Part shown: positions 7,568 through 14,697 of the stretch, piece by piece
Layout of the letters: every line of letters starts with the position of its first letter
Numbering within the stretch: position 1 is the stretch's first letter
From: DASPWV01 sp046727855
GTDB taxonomy: Bacteria > Acidobacteriota > Vicinamibacteria > Vicinamibacterales > UBA2999
Direction of reading: 5' to 3'
Assembly: GCA_046727855.1 (NCBI GenBank)
Contig: JBKPDL010000116.1
Location: 1 to 35,268, forward strand
Length of the DNA stretch: 35,268 nucleotides
Translations under genes and position numbers: made by a program
Notes under the pieces: model-generated
The model's database searches: none
Seen by the model: the letters and a program-made list of their open reading frames with translations, nothing else
What the model was told of the DNA's origin: nothing

Positions 7568-7828
7568 TTGGCCTACATCATTACGGAACCGTGTATTGGA
7601 GTAAAGGACTCAGCGTGCGTCGATGTGTGTCCCGTAGACTGCATCCATCCGCGAAAAGATGAATCGGATTTCGAGTCCGCGACGCAGTTGTACATCCACC
7701 CGGATGAGTGCATCGATTGCGGCGCGTGTGTGCCCGCCTGCCCGGTGGAAGCCATTTTCGCGCTCGACGAAGTCCCGGAAAAGTGGAAAAGCTATATCGA
7801 GATCAACGCGAAACACTTTCAGAAGTGA
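7568..7828 (+). CDS. fdxA: 7Fe-type bacterial ferredoxin
   Basis: An 86-residue electron carrier. The cysteines follow the Azotobacter FdI pattern: Cys9, Cys17 and Cys58 for a [3Fe-4S] cluster, and Cys21, Cys48, Cys51 and Cys54 for a [4Fe-4S] cluster, with Cys25 as the usual extra cysteine (CVDVCPVDC and CIDCGACVPACPVEAI). The spacing between Cys25 and Cys48 is about eight residues longer than in Azotobacter FdI and is occupied by an acidic loop (RKDESDFESATQLY). The redox partner is not evident. The gene follows an IclR regulator closely. The symbol is by family resemblance only. Confidence 0.88.
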   Translation: MAYIITEPCIGVKDSACVDVCPVDCIHPRKDESDFESATQLYIHPDECIDCGACVPACPVEAIFALDEVPEKWKSYIEINAKHFQK

Positions 7829-7832
7829 TATA

Positions 7833-8035
7833 AGGTTCGCAGTTTGCGGGGTCGCAGATTTGCAGGTTCCTGCTAACCTGCACCCTGCGAACGGGGTTCG
7901 GGGTTCCGGGGGCCGAAGTTCCCAGGTTTCGCGGTTCCGAAGTTCGAGGTTCGACGTTCGGGGTTCCTGGGTTCCGAAGTTTTGGGTTTGAGTTCTTTAG
8001 TTCTTCGTTCTAAATTCTCAGTTTCCCTGGGGTTG
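7833..8035. repeat. Heptamer-period GTTC repeat tract
   Basis: About 200 bases are built from degenerate seven-base units around GGTTC/AGTTC (AAGGTTCGC, GGTTCCGAAGTTCGA, GGTTCGACGTTCGGG, GTTCTTTAGTTCTTC). No gene is seen in the tract, which lies between the ferredoxin and the TPR-protease gene. Confidence 0.65.
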
Positions 8036-8062
8036 CGCCCACCTCGCTCATTCGTGAGGGTC

Positions 8063-9568
8063 ATGATGTCGATCACCCGGCGCTTGGGATTTATCGCCGC
8101 CGCTTGCGCAGGTCTGTTGGCCGTCCCGCTCGCCAGCGGCCCTGACAACGCCGACCTCCATCTGCAGCTCGCCAATATTTTATTCGAGGAAACGCGCTAT
8201 CAGGAGGCGATCGACGAGTATCGTCACGCGCTAAAGACCGAGGACGCCCGCGATCAGCTTCGCGCGCGGATCGGACTGGTCACGTCGCAACTGCGAGTCG
8301 GTCAGTTCCAGGATGCGCAGCGCGATGCGCGCGAGCTTCGCACGCTGGCGCCGAGAAGTCCCGAAGCACTGACATCGTTTGGCGACGCGCTTTGGGCGGC
8401 CGGACAGTTTGACGATGCCGAGGGCATGTGGCGCGATGCGCTCGCGATTGAGCCCGAGTCGTCGCGCGGGCTCCATGGCCTGGCGCGATCGCTGGCCTCC
8501 CGCTCGAAACTGGATGAAGCGCTCAACCAGGCGCAAGCCGCGCTCAAAAGCGCGCCGCGCGATCCCGAAATTCACCATACGGTTGGCGCCATTTACGAAC
8601 GGATGCGCCGCTACGAGCAGGCGGCCGCGGCGTACACCAACTACATCAACCTGCTGCCGAACAAGGACCGCAGCGACAAAGCCTCGTGGTCGCGATCGCA
8701 GGTGCGCTTCCTGAAGTCATTCGGCGAGAACCAGCCAGTGGAGATCGACGCGTCGTCAGCGACCCGGCTGCACACGGTTGATTTCAAACTGATTGACGAC
8801 AAGGTGATCGTGCGCGCCAAGGTCAATGGCGGCCGCGGAACTGACTTCGTGCTGGACACCGGATCGGAGCAAACGACGATCTCGCGCCAGACGTCCTCGT
8901 CAGCGGGTGTGCGGCCGATTACCTACACGTTGAGCGCCGGAGTAGGGGAAGTGGGTCTGCGCGGCCTGCAGCTCGGTCGCATGGACACGTTCGAAGTGGG
9001 CACGCTCAAGTTGAACAACGTGCCCGTGCTGATCAAAGCCCCTGCGCTGCGCGGCATTCCGAAACGCGAAACCGAAAGCTTCTCGCCGTTGGCGCTCGGC
9101 CTGTCGATGACGATCGACTACACGAGCAAGAAGCTGACCATCGGCGAGAGCATTCCAGAGGACAGGGCTGACTTCCGCTTGCCGCTGCGGCATCATCGGC
9201 TTGCGATGGTGCGCGGCTTGATCAACGGCACTCGGCCGACGTATTTCGTGGTCGACACCGGCGGCGAGGTGATTTCGATCAGCACCGCCACGGCGGAAGC
9301 GCTGGCCGCGCAGCCGGCGCGCAAGATCGCGCTCAAGGTATACGGGACTTCCGGCTGGGACCGCGACGCGTTCCTGCTCCCTGGCGTCAATCTGAACTTC
9401 AACGACATCGCCTATAAGAACTTCTCCGTCGTCGTGCTCAACCTGCGTGCGCCAAGTGTGCTCCTGGGATTTGAAGTGGGTGGCATCGTCGGGCACAAGT
9501 TCTTGAGTCCGTACCGCGTCGCGCTCGATCTGGAGCGAAGTGAAGTGCGGTTGACGCGGGCGAATTGA
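8063..9568 (+). CDS. Secreted TPR protein with two retropepsin-like aspartyl protease domains
   Basis: The ATG at 8063 follows GAGGG and gives a 501-residue protein with a signal peptide (TRRLGFIAAACAGLLAVPLA). Residues 30-205 are tetratricopeptide helices (LANILFEETRYQEAIDEYRHAL, ALWAAGQFDDAEGMWRDALAIEP, YERMRRYEQAAAAYTNYINLLP). Two aspartyl protease modules follow, each with its own catalytic motif: FVLDTGSEQTTIS (DTGS at 265-268) and YFVVDTGGEVISIS (DTGG at 398-401). Single-chain tandem retropepsin-like domains could pair as the two lobes of one protease. The open frame runs further upstream into repeats and is not used. The substrate is unknown; location is predicted to be periplasmic. 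Confidence 0.85.
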   Translation: MMSITRRLGFIAAACAGLLAVPLASGPDNADLHLQLANILFEETRYQEAIDEYRHALKTEDARDQLRARIGLVTSQLRVGQFQDAQRDARELRTLAPRSPEALTSFGDALWAAGQFDDAEGMWRDALAIEPESSRGLHGLARSLASRSKLDEALNQAQAALKSAPRDPEIHHTVGAIYERMRRYEQAAAAYTNYINLLPNKDRSDKASWSRSQVRFLKSFGENQPVEIDASSATRLHTVDFKLIDDKVIVRAKVNGGRGTDFVLDTGSEQTTISRQTSSSAGVRPITYTLSAGVGEVGLRGLQLGRMDTFEVGTLKLNNVPVLIKAPALRGIPKRETESFSPLALGLSMTIDYTSKKLTIGESIPEDRADFRLPLRHHRLAMVRGLINGTRPTYFVVDTGGEVISISTATAEALAAQPARKIALKVYGTSGWDRDAFLLPGVNLNFNDIAYKNFSVVVLNLRAPSVLLGFEVGGIVGHKFLSPYRVALDLERSEVRLTRAN

Positions 9569-9725
9569 GAAGTTTCCAGTTGCGGTTTCCCGTTCACTCT
9601 TCGACGCTGCTCGGGTGAACACTGAGCTTCGGCGAAGGGTCGGAAGTTTAGCTTCAGTTTGGGTCGCGAGTTGACGCGGAGTGAACGAACTGACGGCTAA
9701 ACCTTGAACTGGTAACTGGGAAACC
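9569..9725. repeat. Intergenic repeat-rich spacer
   Basis: The spacer contains heptamer-like units at both ends (GAAGTTTCCAGTTGCGGTTTCCCGTT and AACTGGTAACTGGGAAACC, roughly inverted). Between them is TTCGACGCTGCTCGGGTGAAC..TTCGGCGAAGGGTCGG. No gene seen. Confidence 0.4.
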
Positions 9726-10208
9726 GTGTCGCTACCCGCTAAACGCTGGCAGGACTCTGCCACCGAGACTGTTCAGGTCGTTCTTCCGAACGATTCCAAT
9801 CCGTTAGGTTTCATCCTCGGCGGCGCCGTGATGCATCTGATCGACATCACCGCGGCGATTGCCTGTCATCGTCACACCAACACGCTCGCGCTCACCGCCG
9901 GCGTGGACGGGCTCGAGTTTTTGCATCCCATCAAGGTCGGCGACATGATCGTGCTCAAGTCGCGCGTGACGTGCACGTTCACGACGTCGCTCGAAGTCGA
10001 AGTGGAGGTGTTTTCGGAGGAGATTCTGACGGGCACGCGCAAGCTCACAAGCCGCGCGTATGTCACGTTCGTGGCGATCGATGGTGACGGAAAGCCGCAG
10101 CCAGTGCCGCCGCTCGTGATTGAAACGCCGGAAGATGAGGAACGCTGCCGTCAGGCTTACGCACGCCGCGCGGAGCGGCTTCAGCGCAAACAGAAAGGGC
10201 GCGGCTGA
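9726..10208 (+). CDS. Acyl-CoA thioesterase, hotdog fold (YciA/BFIT type)
   Basis: A 160-residue protein from a GTG start that hydrolyses acyl-CoA thioesters. It shows the hotdog-fold signature of the acyl-CoA hydrolase family: NPLGFILGGAVMHLIDITAAIAC (helix with active-site Asp), then GVDGLEFLHPIKVGDMIVLKSRVT and EVEVEVFSEEILTGTRKLTSRAYVTFVAID. The C-terminal tail is charged (ERCRQAYARRAERLQRK). Length is normal for the family. The stop codon sits in the loop of a GC-rich hairpin shared with the convergent gene. The physiological acyl-CoA is unknown. Confidence 0.88.
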   Translation: MSLPAKRWQDSATETVQVVLPNDSNPLGFILGGAVMHLIDITAAIACHRHTNTLALTAGVDGLEFLHPIKVGDMIVLKSRVTCTFTTSLEVEVEVFSEEILTGTRKLTSRAYVTFVAIDGDGKPQPVPPLVIETPEDEERCRQAYARRAERLQRKQKGRG

Positions 10209-10219
10209 AAGCCGCGCCC
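10197..10219. terminator. Bidirectional hairpin between convergent genes, centred on a stop codon
   Basis: GGGCGCGGC (10197-10205) pairs perfectly with GCCGCGCCC (10211-10219) across TGAAA, which contains the thioesterase stop codon TGA. It lies 35 bases from the end of the convergent gene. There is no clear T run, so efficient intrinsic termination is uncertain. Confidence 0.55.
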
Positions 10220-10253
10220 GAACCTTTGAACGTTGAACTTGTCGCTGACAGCG

Positions 10254-13200
10254 TCAGAAGTCGTAGCCAATCCACACCGAGAACTTCGGCTTCCTGAACT
10301 CGTGGCTGCCGCCGACTGGTCCGAACACCACGTCTTCCCAGTTCCTGTTGAACAGCGTCTTCCAGGACCAATCGAAGTGCACCGGAAAGCCGAGTGCAAA
10401 CGTCTGCAGGCTCACGCCGTAGGACGCGCGTGAATCAACCAGACGGAACCCTTCGACGAGAATCGGCGATCCGTAGATCGGCGTCGGAACAACGGTGCGG
10501 TAGTCGTAGCCGATGATCGGGGTTTGAACAGTGCTGTCGCTGGACCACGCCTTGAACTGCTGGCCTTCCCACCACGCGCCACCGATATTAGCGAAAAACG
10601 CGCCGCGGATGCCGCCCAGGATCCCGACCGGCGTCGCCATGGCTTCGATTAACGGGAAGCGCAGCTCGGCGTTGAGGAAGAACGCGTCCTGGCCGACAAA
10701 CGACAAGTAATCATAGCCGCGCATTTCGGAGTTGCCGCCGAAGTAGAGGTAGTCGGGATTGTCACCGAAGCTGTGGAAGCCCCTGGCGCGGAGCGCAAGC
10801 AGGCCGCTGCCACCCAGGCGGTAGTACTTGCGGGCGTCGGCATCGATGGTGGTGCGCGACAACCAGTTGCCGATTTTTGGCGCGCTCTCGAGGCCAATGC
10901 GCATTGTGCTGCCGGCGAGCGGCCCGAACTCGCGGAAGATCGTTGTCTCCTGCGTGAACGCCACGCCGAGGGGCAACATCGAGCCATTGTTGAACAGCAC
11001 CTGTCCATAATTGTCGATCTGATACTGCTCGGAGTACTGCTGGAGGCCCTGATCCTCGAACTCCTCCTCGTAATTGACGTAGCCTCCGTAGACTTCGACG
11101 CGGCGATAGCGATTGAACGGATAGATTCCGAACACCGTGCCACCGCGAATCGTCCGCGTGGCCACCGCCAAATCGCGATCGACGATGCCGCTGAAGGCGG
11201 GGTCGTAGAAGACGTTTTCGAGCTGCCCGTAGAAGAACTGCGTTTGCGAGTAGCCCTGCACCGCCCACTGGAACCGGCTATCCAGATTCAGGTAGTTGAA
11301 CGACATGGTGCGGTACTGCGAGACCGATGACGCAAACATGCTGAACTGCTGGTCGCCGAGCACGTCGGTGAACGAGATCTGGGTGCCGCCGAAGAAGTCA
11401 CCGCCGCTCGTGACACCGAGCGCGACGGGCGGCCGTCCATCGAGGAACAACTTCTCGAACTTGCCCTTCTTCTTCTTGTTGGCGGCCACGAGCGTGTGGG
11501 TCATCGGCGCCTGAAAGTCGATGACCGGTCCGGGCGCGCCGAAGTCGGCAGAGGCCGCCTTATTGAGCGGCTCCTTGCGCTCGAGCACGTGGAAGCCGTA
11601 CTCATTTTTGTAGTAGGTGACAAACGCCACGCGCGGCGCGGCGTCGCCTTCATGCAGCACGACGGGAGAGTAGTTGCCGGCCAACGCGTCGGTGTACTGC
11701 TCCAACTCGCCGTTCTTCATATGGAGCATCCACACGTTGTGGATGTTGCCGTTCTTCGCCACTTCGGGATCGATCGGCTTGGCAGGATCGGTCGCGGTGG
11801 ACGTGAAGACGAGCGTGTCGGCGTCGAGGAACTGCGCGCCGCTGTCGTCGTGCGTGCCGAAGGTGAGCTGCGTGCTCTTGCCGCTGGCGAGATCAAGCTT
11901 GAAGAGCTTCTCGTTTCCGCTCACGCGCTTGAGATAGACGATTGACTTGCCATCGGGTGCCCACGTCGGCGCGTAGTCGGCAAACTCGTCCTTCGTGAGA
12001 TTGACGATTTCCTTGGTGTCGACGTTGACCGTGTAGATGTCGACGACCACGCCGCGCGCGCCCGAAAACGCAATCAGCTTGCCGTCGGGTGAGAAGTCGG
12101 GCGACTCGGGCGCATCGACCGTGGACATCGGAATGCGCACCTCGATTTTGCGGGTGAGCACGTTCTGCAGGATCAGCGAACGATCCTTTTCAGTGCGCAC
12201 GAAATACGCGAGCCGATCGCCCTGCGGTGACCAGGACATCCACGGCACAATGTTGAACCGCATGCCGGGAGTAGGGATGTACTCGAACCCCTTATCCTGA
12301 TCGAAGCCGTTGGTGAGATTACGAATGACCTGACCGTCCTTGGTGGAGATCAGCACGATGTCGAGCTCGCGATCCTTGCGGTTGCCGGTCATCGCGGCGA
12401 CGAGGTCGCCGGAGGGCGATGGTTCGATCGAGAGCACGCTCGAATACTTCGACTTCATCGGGTTGGGCGCCAGGTCGCGGCCATAATCCGCCGGCCGCTC
12501 CTTGTCGCGGAACGGCTTGAAGCGCTCTTTGAGGTAGCGATCGAACTGCTGATCCCAATCGTCGGGATCCATCTGGAACGCTTCTTCAAACGCGTTGTCG
12601 CCGCCGCCGATCACGGTCTTGCGCAGCGAAAACACGAACTGGCGCACGCCTTCCTTGCCCCAGCGGGATTCGATGAACTCGAACGCCGCGTGACCGAGGT
12701 TGTAGATCATGCGCAGGTTGCTGAACTGCCCGTAGTCCTGCAGCTCCGTCATCTTCGGCACGATATCGGCCACCGCCGCGTCGCGCACCGTCATCAAATC
12801 GATCGGCCGCCAGATGCCGGTCATGTAATCCGCCATCCCCTCCATCACCCACAGCGGCATGTTCGAGCGGATCAGCGACGTCGGAATGATGTCGAACTGA
12901 AACACGTGCGTGAGCTCGTGGGTGATGAGCCGGTACAGCAGATCGGAGGGTTCGTCCATGGGCATCAGGATGCGGTTGCGGCTCGGCTCGGCAAACGCGC
13001 CAACGCCCTCCTGCGCTGCGCCCGGCAAGACGTTTTGCTGGAAGAACTCGCTGCTGGTCGAGAACAGAATCAGCGGCACCTTGAAGGCGAGGTCGTGTTT
13101 CAGCTCGGAGCTGACATGCTGGTACGCGCTTTCGGCGTAGCCGGCAACCCTCTCCAGATGCGGCTCGATTTCGGGGTAGTAGAAGATTTCAAAATGCTCG

Positions 13201-13370
13201 GTCGTGTAGATCTGCCAATCGAAGTTGTCGTATTTGATCTGGTTCTTGCCGTAATAGGGGATGAACCCCGTGCCTTGAGCCCCCGCTTCGACGGCAGCAA
13301 ACACGATTACCGCGGCAACGACAGCAATGACTGGCAAATTGTGCGACCGGCCACGCAAACACTTGGGCAT
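10254..13370 (-). CDS. Giant envelope protein: gluzincin peptidase, TolB-like propeller, Omp85-like barrel
   Basis: From the ATG at 13370 the product is 1038 residues. A signal peptide ends near VEAGAQG. A metallopeptidase-like domain (about 45-290) has the zinc motif HELTH at 151-155 and a candidate third ligand in WVMEGMAD (Glu177), as in gluzincins. Residues about 320-610 hold WD40-like/TolB propeller repeats (YSSVLSIEPSPSGDLVAAMTG, SPDFSPDGKLIAFSG, APTWAPDGKSIVYLK). The last third is a surface-antigen/Omp85-like beta barrel (MRGYDYLSFVGQDAFFLNAELRFPL) ending in WIGYDF. AGGAG 8 nt upstream and a -10 box fix the start; an open frame continues to 13442. It is likely an outer-membrane protein; its substrate is unknown. 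Confidence 0.88.
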   Translation of the reverse strand: MPKCLRGRSHNLPVIAVVAAVIVFAAVEAGAQGTGFIPYYGKNQIKYDNFDWQIYTTEHFEIFYYPEIEPHLERVAGYAESAYQHVSSELKHDLAFKVPLILFSTSSEFFQQNVLPGAAQEGVGAFAEPSRNRILMPMDEPSDLLYRLITHELTHVFQFDIIPTSLIRSNMPLWVMEGMADYMTGIWRPIDLMTVRDAAVADIVPKMTELQDYGQFSNLRMIYNLGHAAFEFIESRWGKEGVRQFVFSLRKTVIGGGDNAFEEAFQMDPDDWDQQFDRYLKERFKPFRDKERPADYGRDLAPNPMKSKYSSVLSIEPSPSGDLVAAMTGNRKDRELDIVLISTKDGQVIRNLTNGFDQDKGFEYIPTPGMRFNIVPWMSWSPQGDRLAYFVRTEKDRSLILQNVLTRKIEVRIPMSTVDAPESPDFSPDGKLIAFSGARGVVVDIYTVNVDTKEIVNLTKDEFADYAPTWAPDGKSIVYLKRVSGNEKLFKLDLASGKSTQLTFGTHDDSGAQFLDADTLVFTSTATDPAKPIDPEVAKNGNIHNVWMLHMKNGELEQYTDALAGNYSPVVLHEGDAAPRVAFVTYYKNEYGFHVLERKEPLNKAASADFGAPGPVIDFQAPMTHTLVAANKKKKGKFEKLFLDGRPPVALGVTSGGDFFGGTQISFTDVLGDQQFSMFASSVSQYRTMSFNYLNLDSRFQWAVQGYSQTQFFYGQLENVFYDPAFSGIVDRDLAVATRTIRGGTVFGIYPFNRYRRVEVYGGYVNYEEEFEDQGLQQYSEQYQIDNYGQVLFNNGSMLPLGVAFTQETTIFREFGPLAGSTMRIGLESAPKIGNWLSRTTIDADARKYYRLGGSGLLALRARGFHSFGDNPDYLYFGGNSEMRGYDYLSFVGQDAFFLNAELRFPLIEAMATPVGILGGIRGAFFANIGGAWWEGQQFKAWSSDSTVQTPIIGYDYRTVVPTPIYGSPILVEGFRLVDSRASYGVSLQTFALGFPVHFDWSWKTLFNRNWEDVVFGPVGGSHEFRKPKFSVWIGYDF

Positions 13371-13378
13371 GGGCCTTA

Positions 13379-13406
13379 CTCCTGGCAGGCTGACCGCCAT
13401 CTTATA
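13379..13406 (-). promoter_or_regulatory. -10 box and ribosome site for the giant envelope protein
   Basis: The minus strand reads TATAAG at 13406-13401 and AGGAG at 13383-13379, the latter 8 nt before the ATG. This predicts a leader of about 24 nt and argues against the longer open frame starting at 13442. Confidence 0.5.
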
Positions 13407-13440
13407 TGGAAACGCGGGAAATGGCTGCGCCCCCCCGAGC

Positions 13441-13692
13441 AAGATTTAGTCCGTCGCCGAATGTCCTTTAGACGGGACGAATCGCAGCCGAGGCGCGCCG
13501 CGGCTGCCACCGTTTGTGGACGCCTGGCAGGTGCCAGGTATCAGGCGGCAGGTGGCGGGGTGTCAAGTTTGAAAGCAAATCGCATCCAATGGAGGATAGC
13601 TCGGACTTGACACCTGAGGCCGGACGCCCTGGCACCTAACCTGATACCTGAGACCTGAGACCTGACACCAACCCGATACCTGACACCTGGCA
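13441..13692. repeat. Gene-free stretch with ACCTGA-type heptamer repeats
   Basis: Between divergent genes, 13528-13690 carries AGGTGCC..AGGTATC..AGGTGGC on one side of a short core and many units of the form ACCTGAT/ACCTGAG/ACCTGAC/ACCTGGC on the other. The two blocks are inversely related (GGTGTCAAG at 13558-13566 faces CTTGACACC at 13608-13616). Nothing convincing is coded here. Confidence 0.6.
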
Positions 13693-13698
13693 TAAAAT
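13693..13698 (+). promoter_or_regulatory. -10 box directly before the thioredoxin gene
   Basis: TAAAAT ends 6 nt before the ATG at 13705, the same spacing as TATAAT before the DUF2203 GTG. It predicts a leaderless mRNA. Confidence 0.5.
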
Positions 13699-13704
13699 AC
13701 AGAA

Positions 13705-14346
13705 ATGGACCAGCCAAGCACCAAACTGCGGATGGCCGCCATGGCCGCCACGGTGATGGCCCTCGTCGCGATCAGCATTCCGTTCGTGTGGCAGCACGAT
13801 CTCGAAGCCGAGCGGTCGGACCGATCCGCCGCGATGTCGCCGGTGGCGTCGCATGATGCCGCGCCGGCGTCGGCGGAGGTGACCGAGGAGGCCGAGCAGG
13901 ATGGTGCGGCGTGCATGGCCAACGCCAAGCCCGCCAACTACAACTTCACCGTCAAGGATCTCGACGGCAAGCAAGTGCCGCTCTCGACGTTCAAAGGCAA
14001 AACCGTGTTGCTCAACTTCTGGGCGACGTGGTGCGGGCCGTGCAAAGCGGAGATCCCAGGCTTCGTCGAACTGCAGGCGAAGTATCGCGATCAGCTGACG
14101 GTCATCGGGTACTCAGTGGATGACGATGCGCCGAAGGCGCGGGCGTTCGCGCAGGAGTACAAGATGAACTATCCGATCCTGCTCGGCGAGGGCCGCGAAG
14201 ATGTGCAGGATGCCTTTGGACCCATCTGGGGGATTCCGGCGTCGTTCCTGATCAGCAAGGATGGCAAGATCTGCAAAAAACACCTCGGCATCGCGCCGAA
14301 GAACGTGTTCGACAAGGAGATCGCCGCCCTGCTCGCAAGTTCGTAG
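13705..14346 (+). CDS. Membrane-anchored TlpA/ResA-like thioredoxin
   Basis: A 213-residue protein. Residues 8-29 form an uncleaved N-terminal anchor (LRMAAMAATVMALVAISIPFVW). A low-complexity Ala/Ser/Glu linker follows to about residue 75. The thioredoxin domain starts at NYNFTVKDLDGKQVPLSTFKGKTVLLNFWATWCGPC, with the redox pair Cys110 and Cys113. The cis-Pro segment is WGIPASFLISKDGKI. It is AhpC/TSA-Redoxin type, acting on periplasmic disulfides, for example in cytochrome c maturation or copper-centre assembly. No cytochrome c gene is adjacent, so the specific role is not shown. Confidence 0.9.
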   Translation: MDQPSTKLRMAAMAATVMALVAISIPFVWQHDLEAERSDRSAAMSPVASHDAAPASAEVTEEAEQDGAACMANAKPANYNFTVKDLDGKQVPLSTFKGKTVLLNFWATWCGPCKAEIPGFVELQAKYRDQLTVIGYSVDDDAPKARAFAQEYKMNYPILLGEGREDVQDAFGPIWGIPASFLISKDGKICKKHLGIAPKNVFDKEIAALLASS

Positions 14347-14352
14347 TATGAT
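14347..14352 (+). promoter_or_regulatory. -10 box before the small Cys-rich protein
   Basis: TATGAT overlaps the end of the thioredoxin gene region and ends 12 nt before the ATG at 14365. Confidence 0.35.
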
Positions 14353-14364
14353 CCTCTCAACACG

Positions 14365-14589
14365 ATGTTGAAGGGATTCGAACACGCGCGCCTCGCCTGC
14401 GGCTGCCGCCTCTCGTTTCGCGAAGGCACGTCCGCGAGTCCGGTCACGGTAGTGGTCGACAGTGTGGCGCCTGGCTGCACCAATCCACTACACGTCAAGG
14501 ATATGCCGCTCTACGACTGCCGCGAAGCGCTGCGACCGTCGACGCGGCTCGGTCCCTTCCTCGATGCGGATTTCGAGGAAGAGGGCTAA
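14365..14589 (+). CDS. Small Cys-containing protein of unknown function
   Basis: A 74-residue protein with four cysteines: CGC at 12-14, Cys38 and Cys52. The sequence (ARLACGCRLSFREG, VTVVVDSVAPGCTNPLHVKDMPLYDCREALRPSTR) has no family I recognise. The cysteine spacing could form a zinc site or disulfides. It follows the thioredoxin by 18 bases, with a possible -10 box in between. The composition is coding-like and no competing frame is better. The gene call is moderate and the function is unknown. Confidence 0.5.
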   Translation: MLKGFEHARLACGCRLSFREGTSASPVTVVVDSVAPGCTNPLHVKDMPLYDCREALRPSTRLGPFLDADFEEEG

Positions 14590-14602
14590 TCGAGTATGTA
14601 GC

Positions 14603-14662
14603 GCGGACCGTTAGGCCGCGATCGCCAAGATTCATCCTGTCGCGCGGACCTTTAGGTCCGCG
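14603..14662. repeat. Two GCGGACC palindromic repeats (REP-like)
   Basis: CGCGGACCTTTAGGTCCGCG at 14643-14662 is a near-perfect palindrome. A degenerate copy, GCGCGGACCGTTAGGCCGCG, lies about 40 bases before it. Both are followed by ATCG. The same element recurs at 28224-28291 and, degenerate, near 30972. Confidence 0.7.
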
Positions 14663-14667
14663 ATCGG

Positions 14668-14697
14668 CGGCCGGCCATGAGCCGGCCGTTCTGTTTT
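14668..14697 (+). terminator. Intrinsic terminator
   Basis: CGGCCGGC (14668-14675), loop CATGA, GCCGGCCG (14681-14688), then TTCTGTTTT. It would end transcripts from the thioredoxin/small protein pair. The convergent permease stop codon overlaps its T run. Confidence 0.75.

Noticed and set aside
12690..13610. 306-codon plus-strand frame opposite the giant envelope protein
   Set aside because: It mirrors the conserved peptidase domain on the other strand; its His/Arg-rich translation is typical of an antisense frame.
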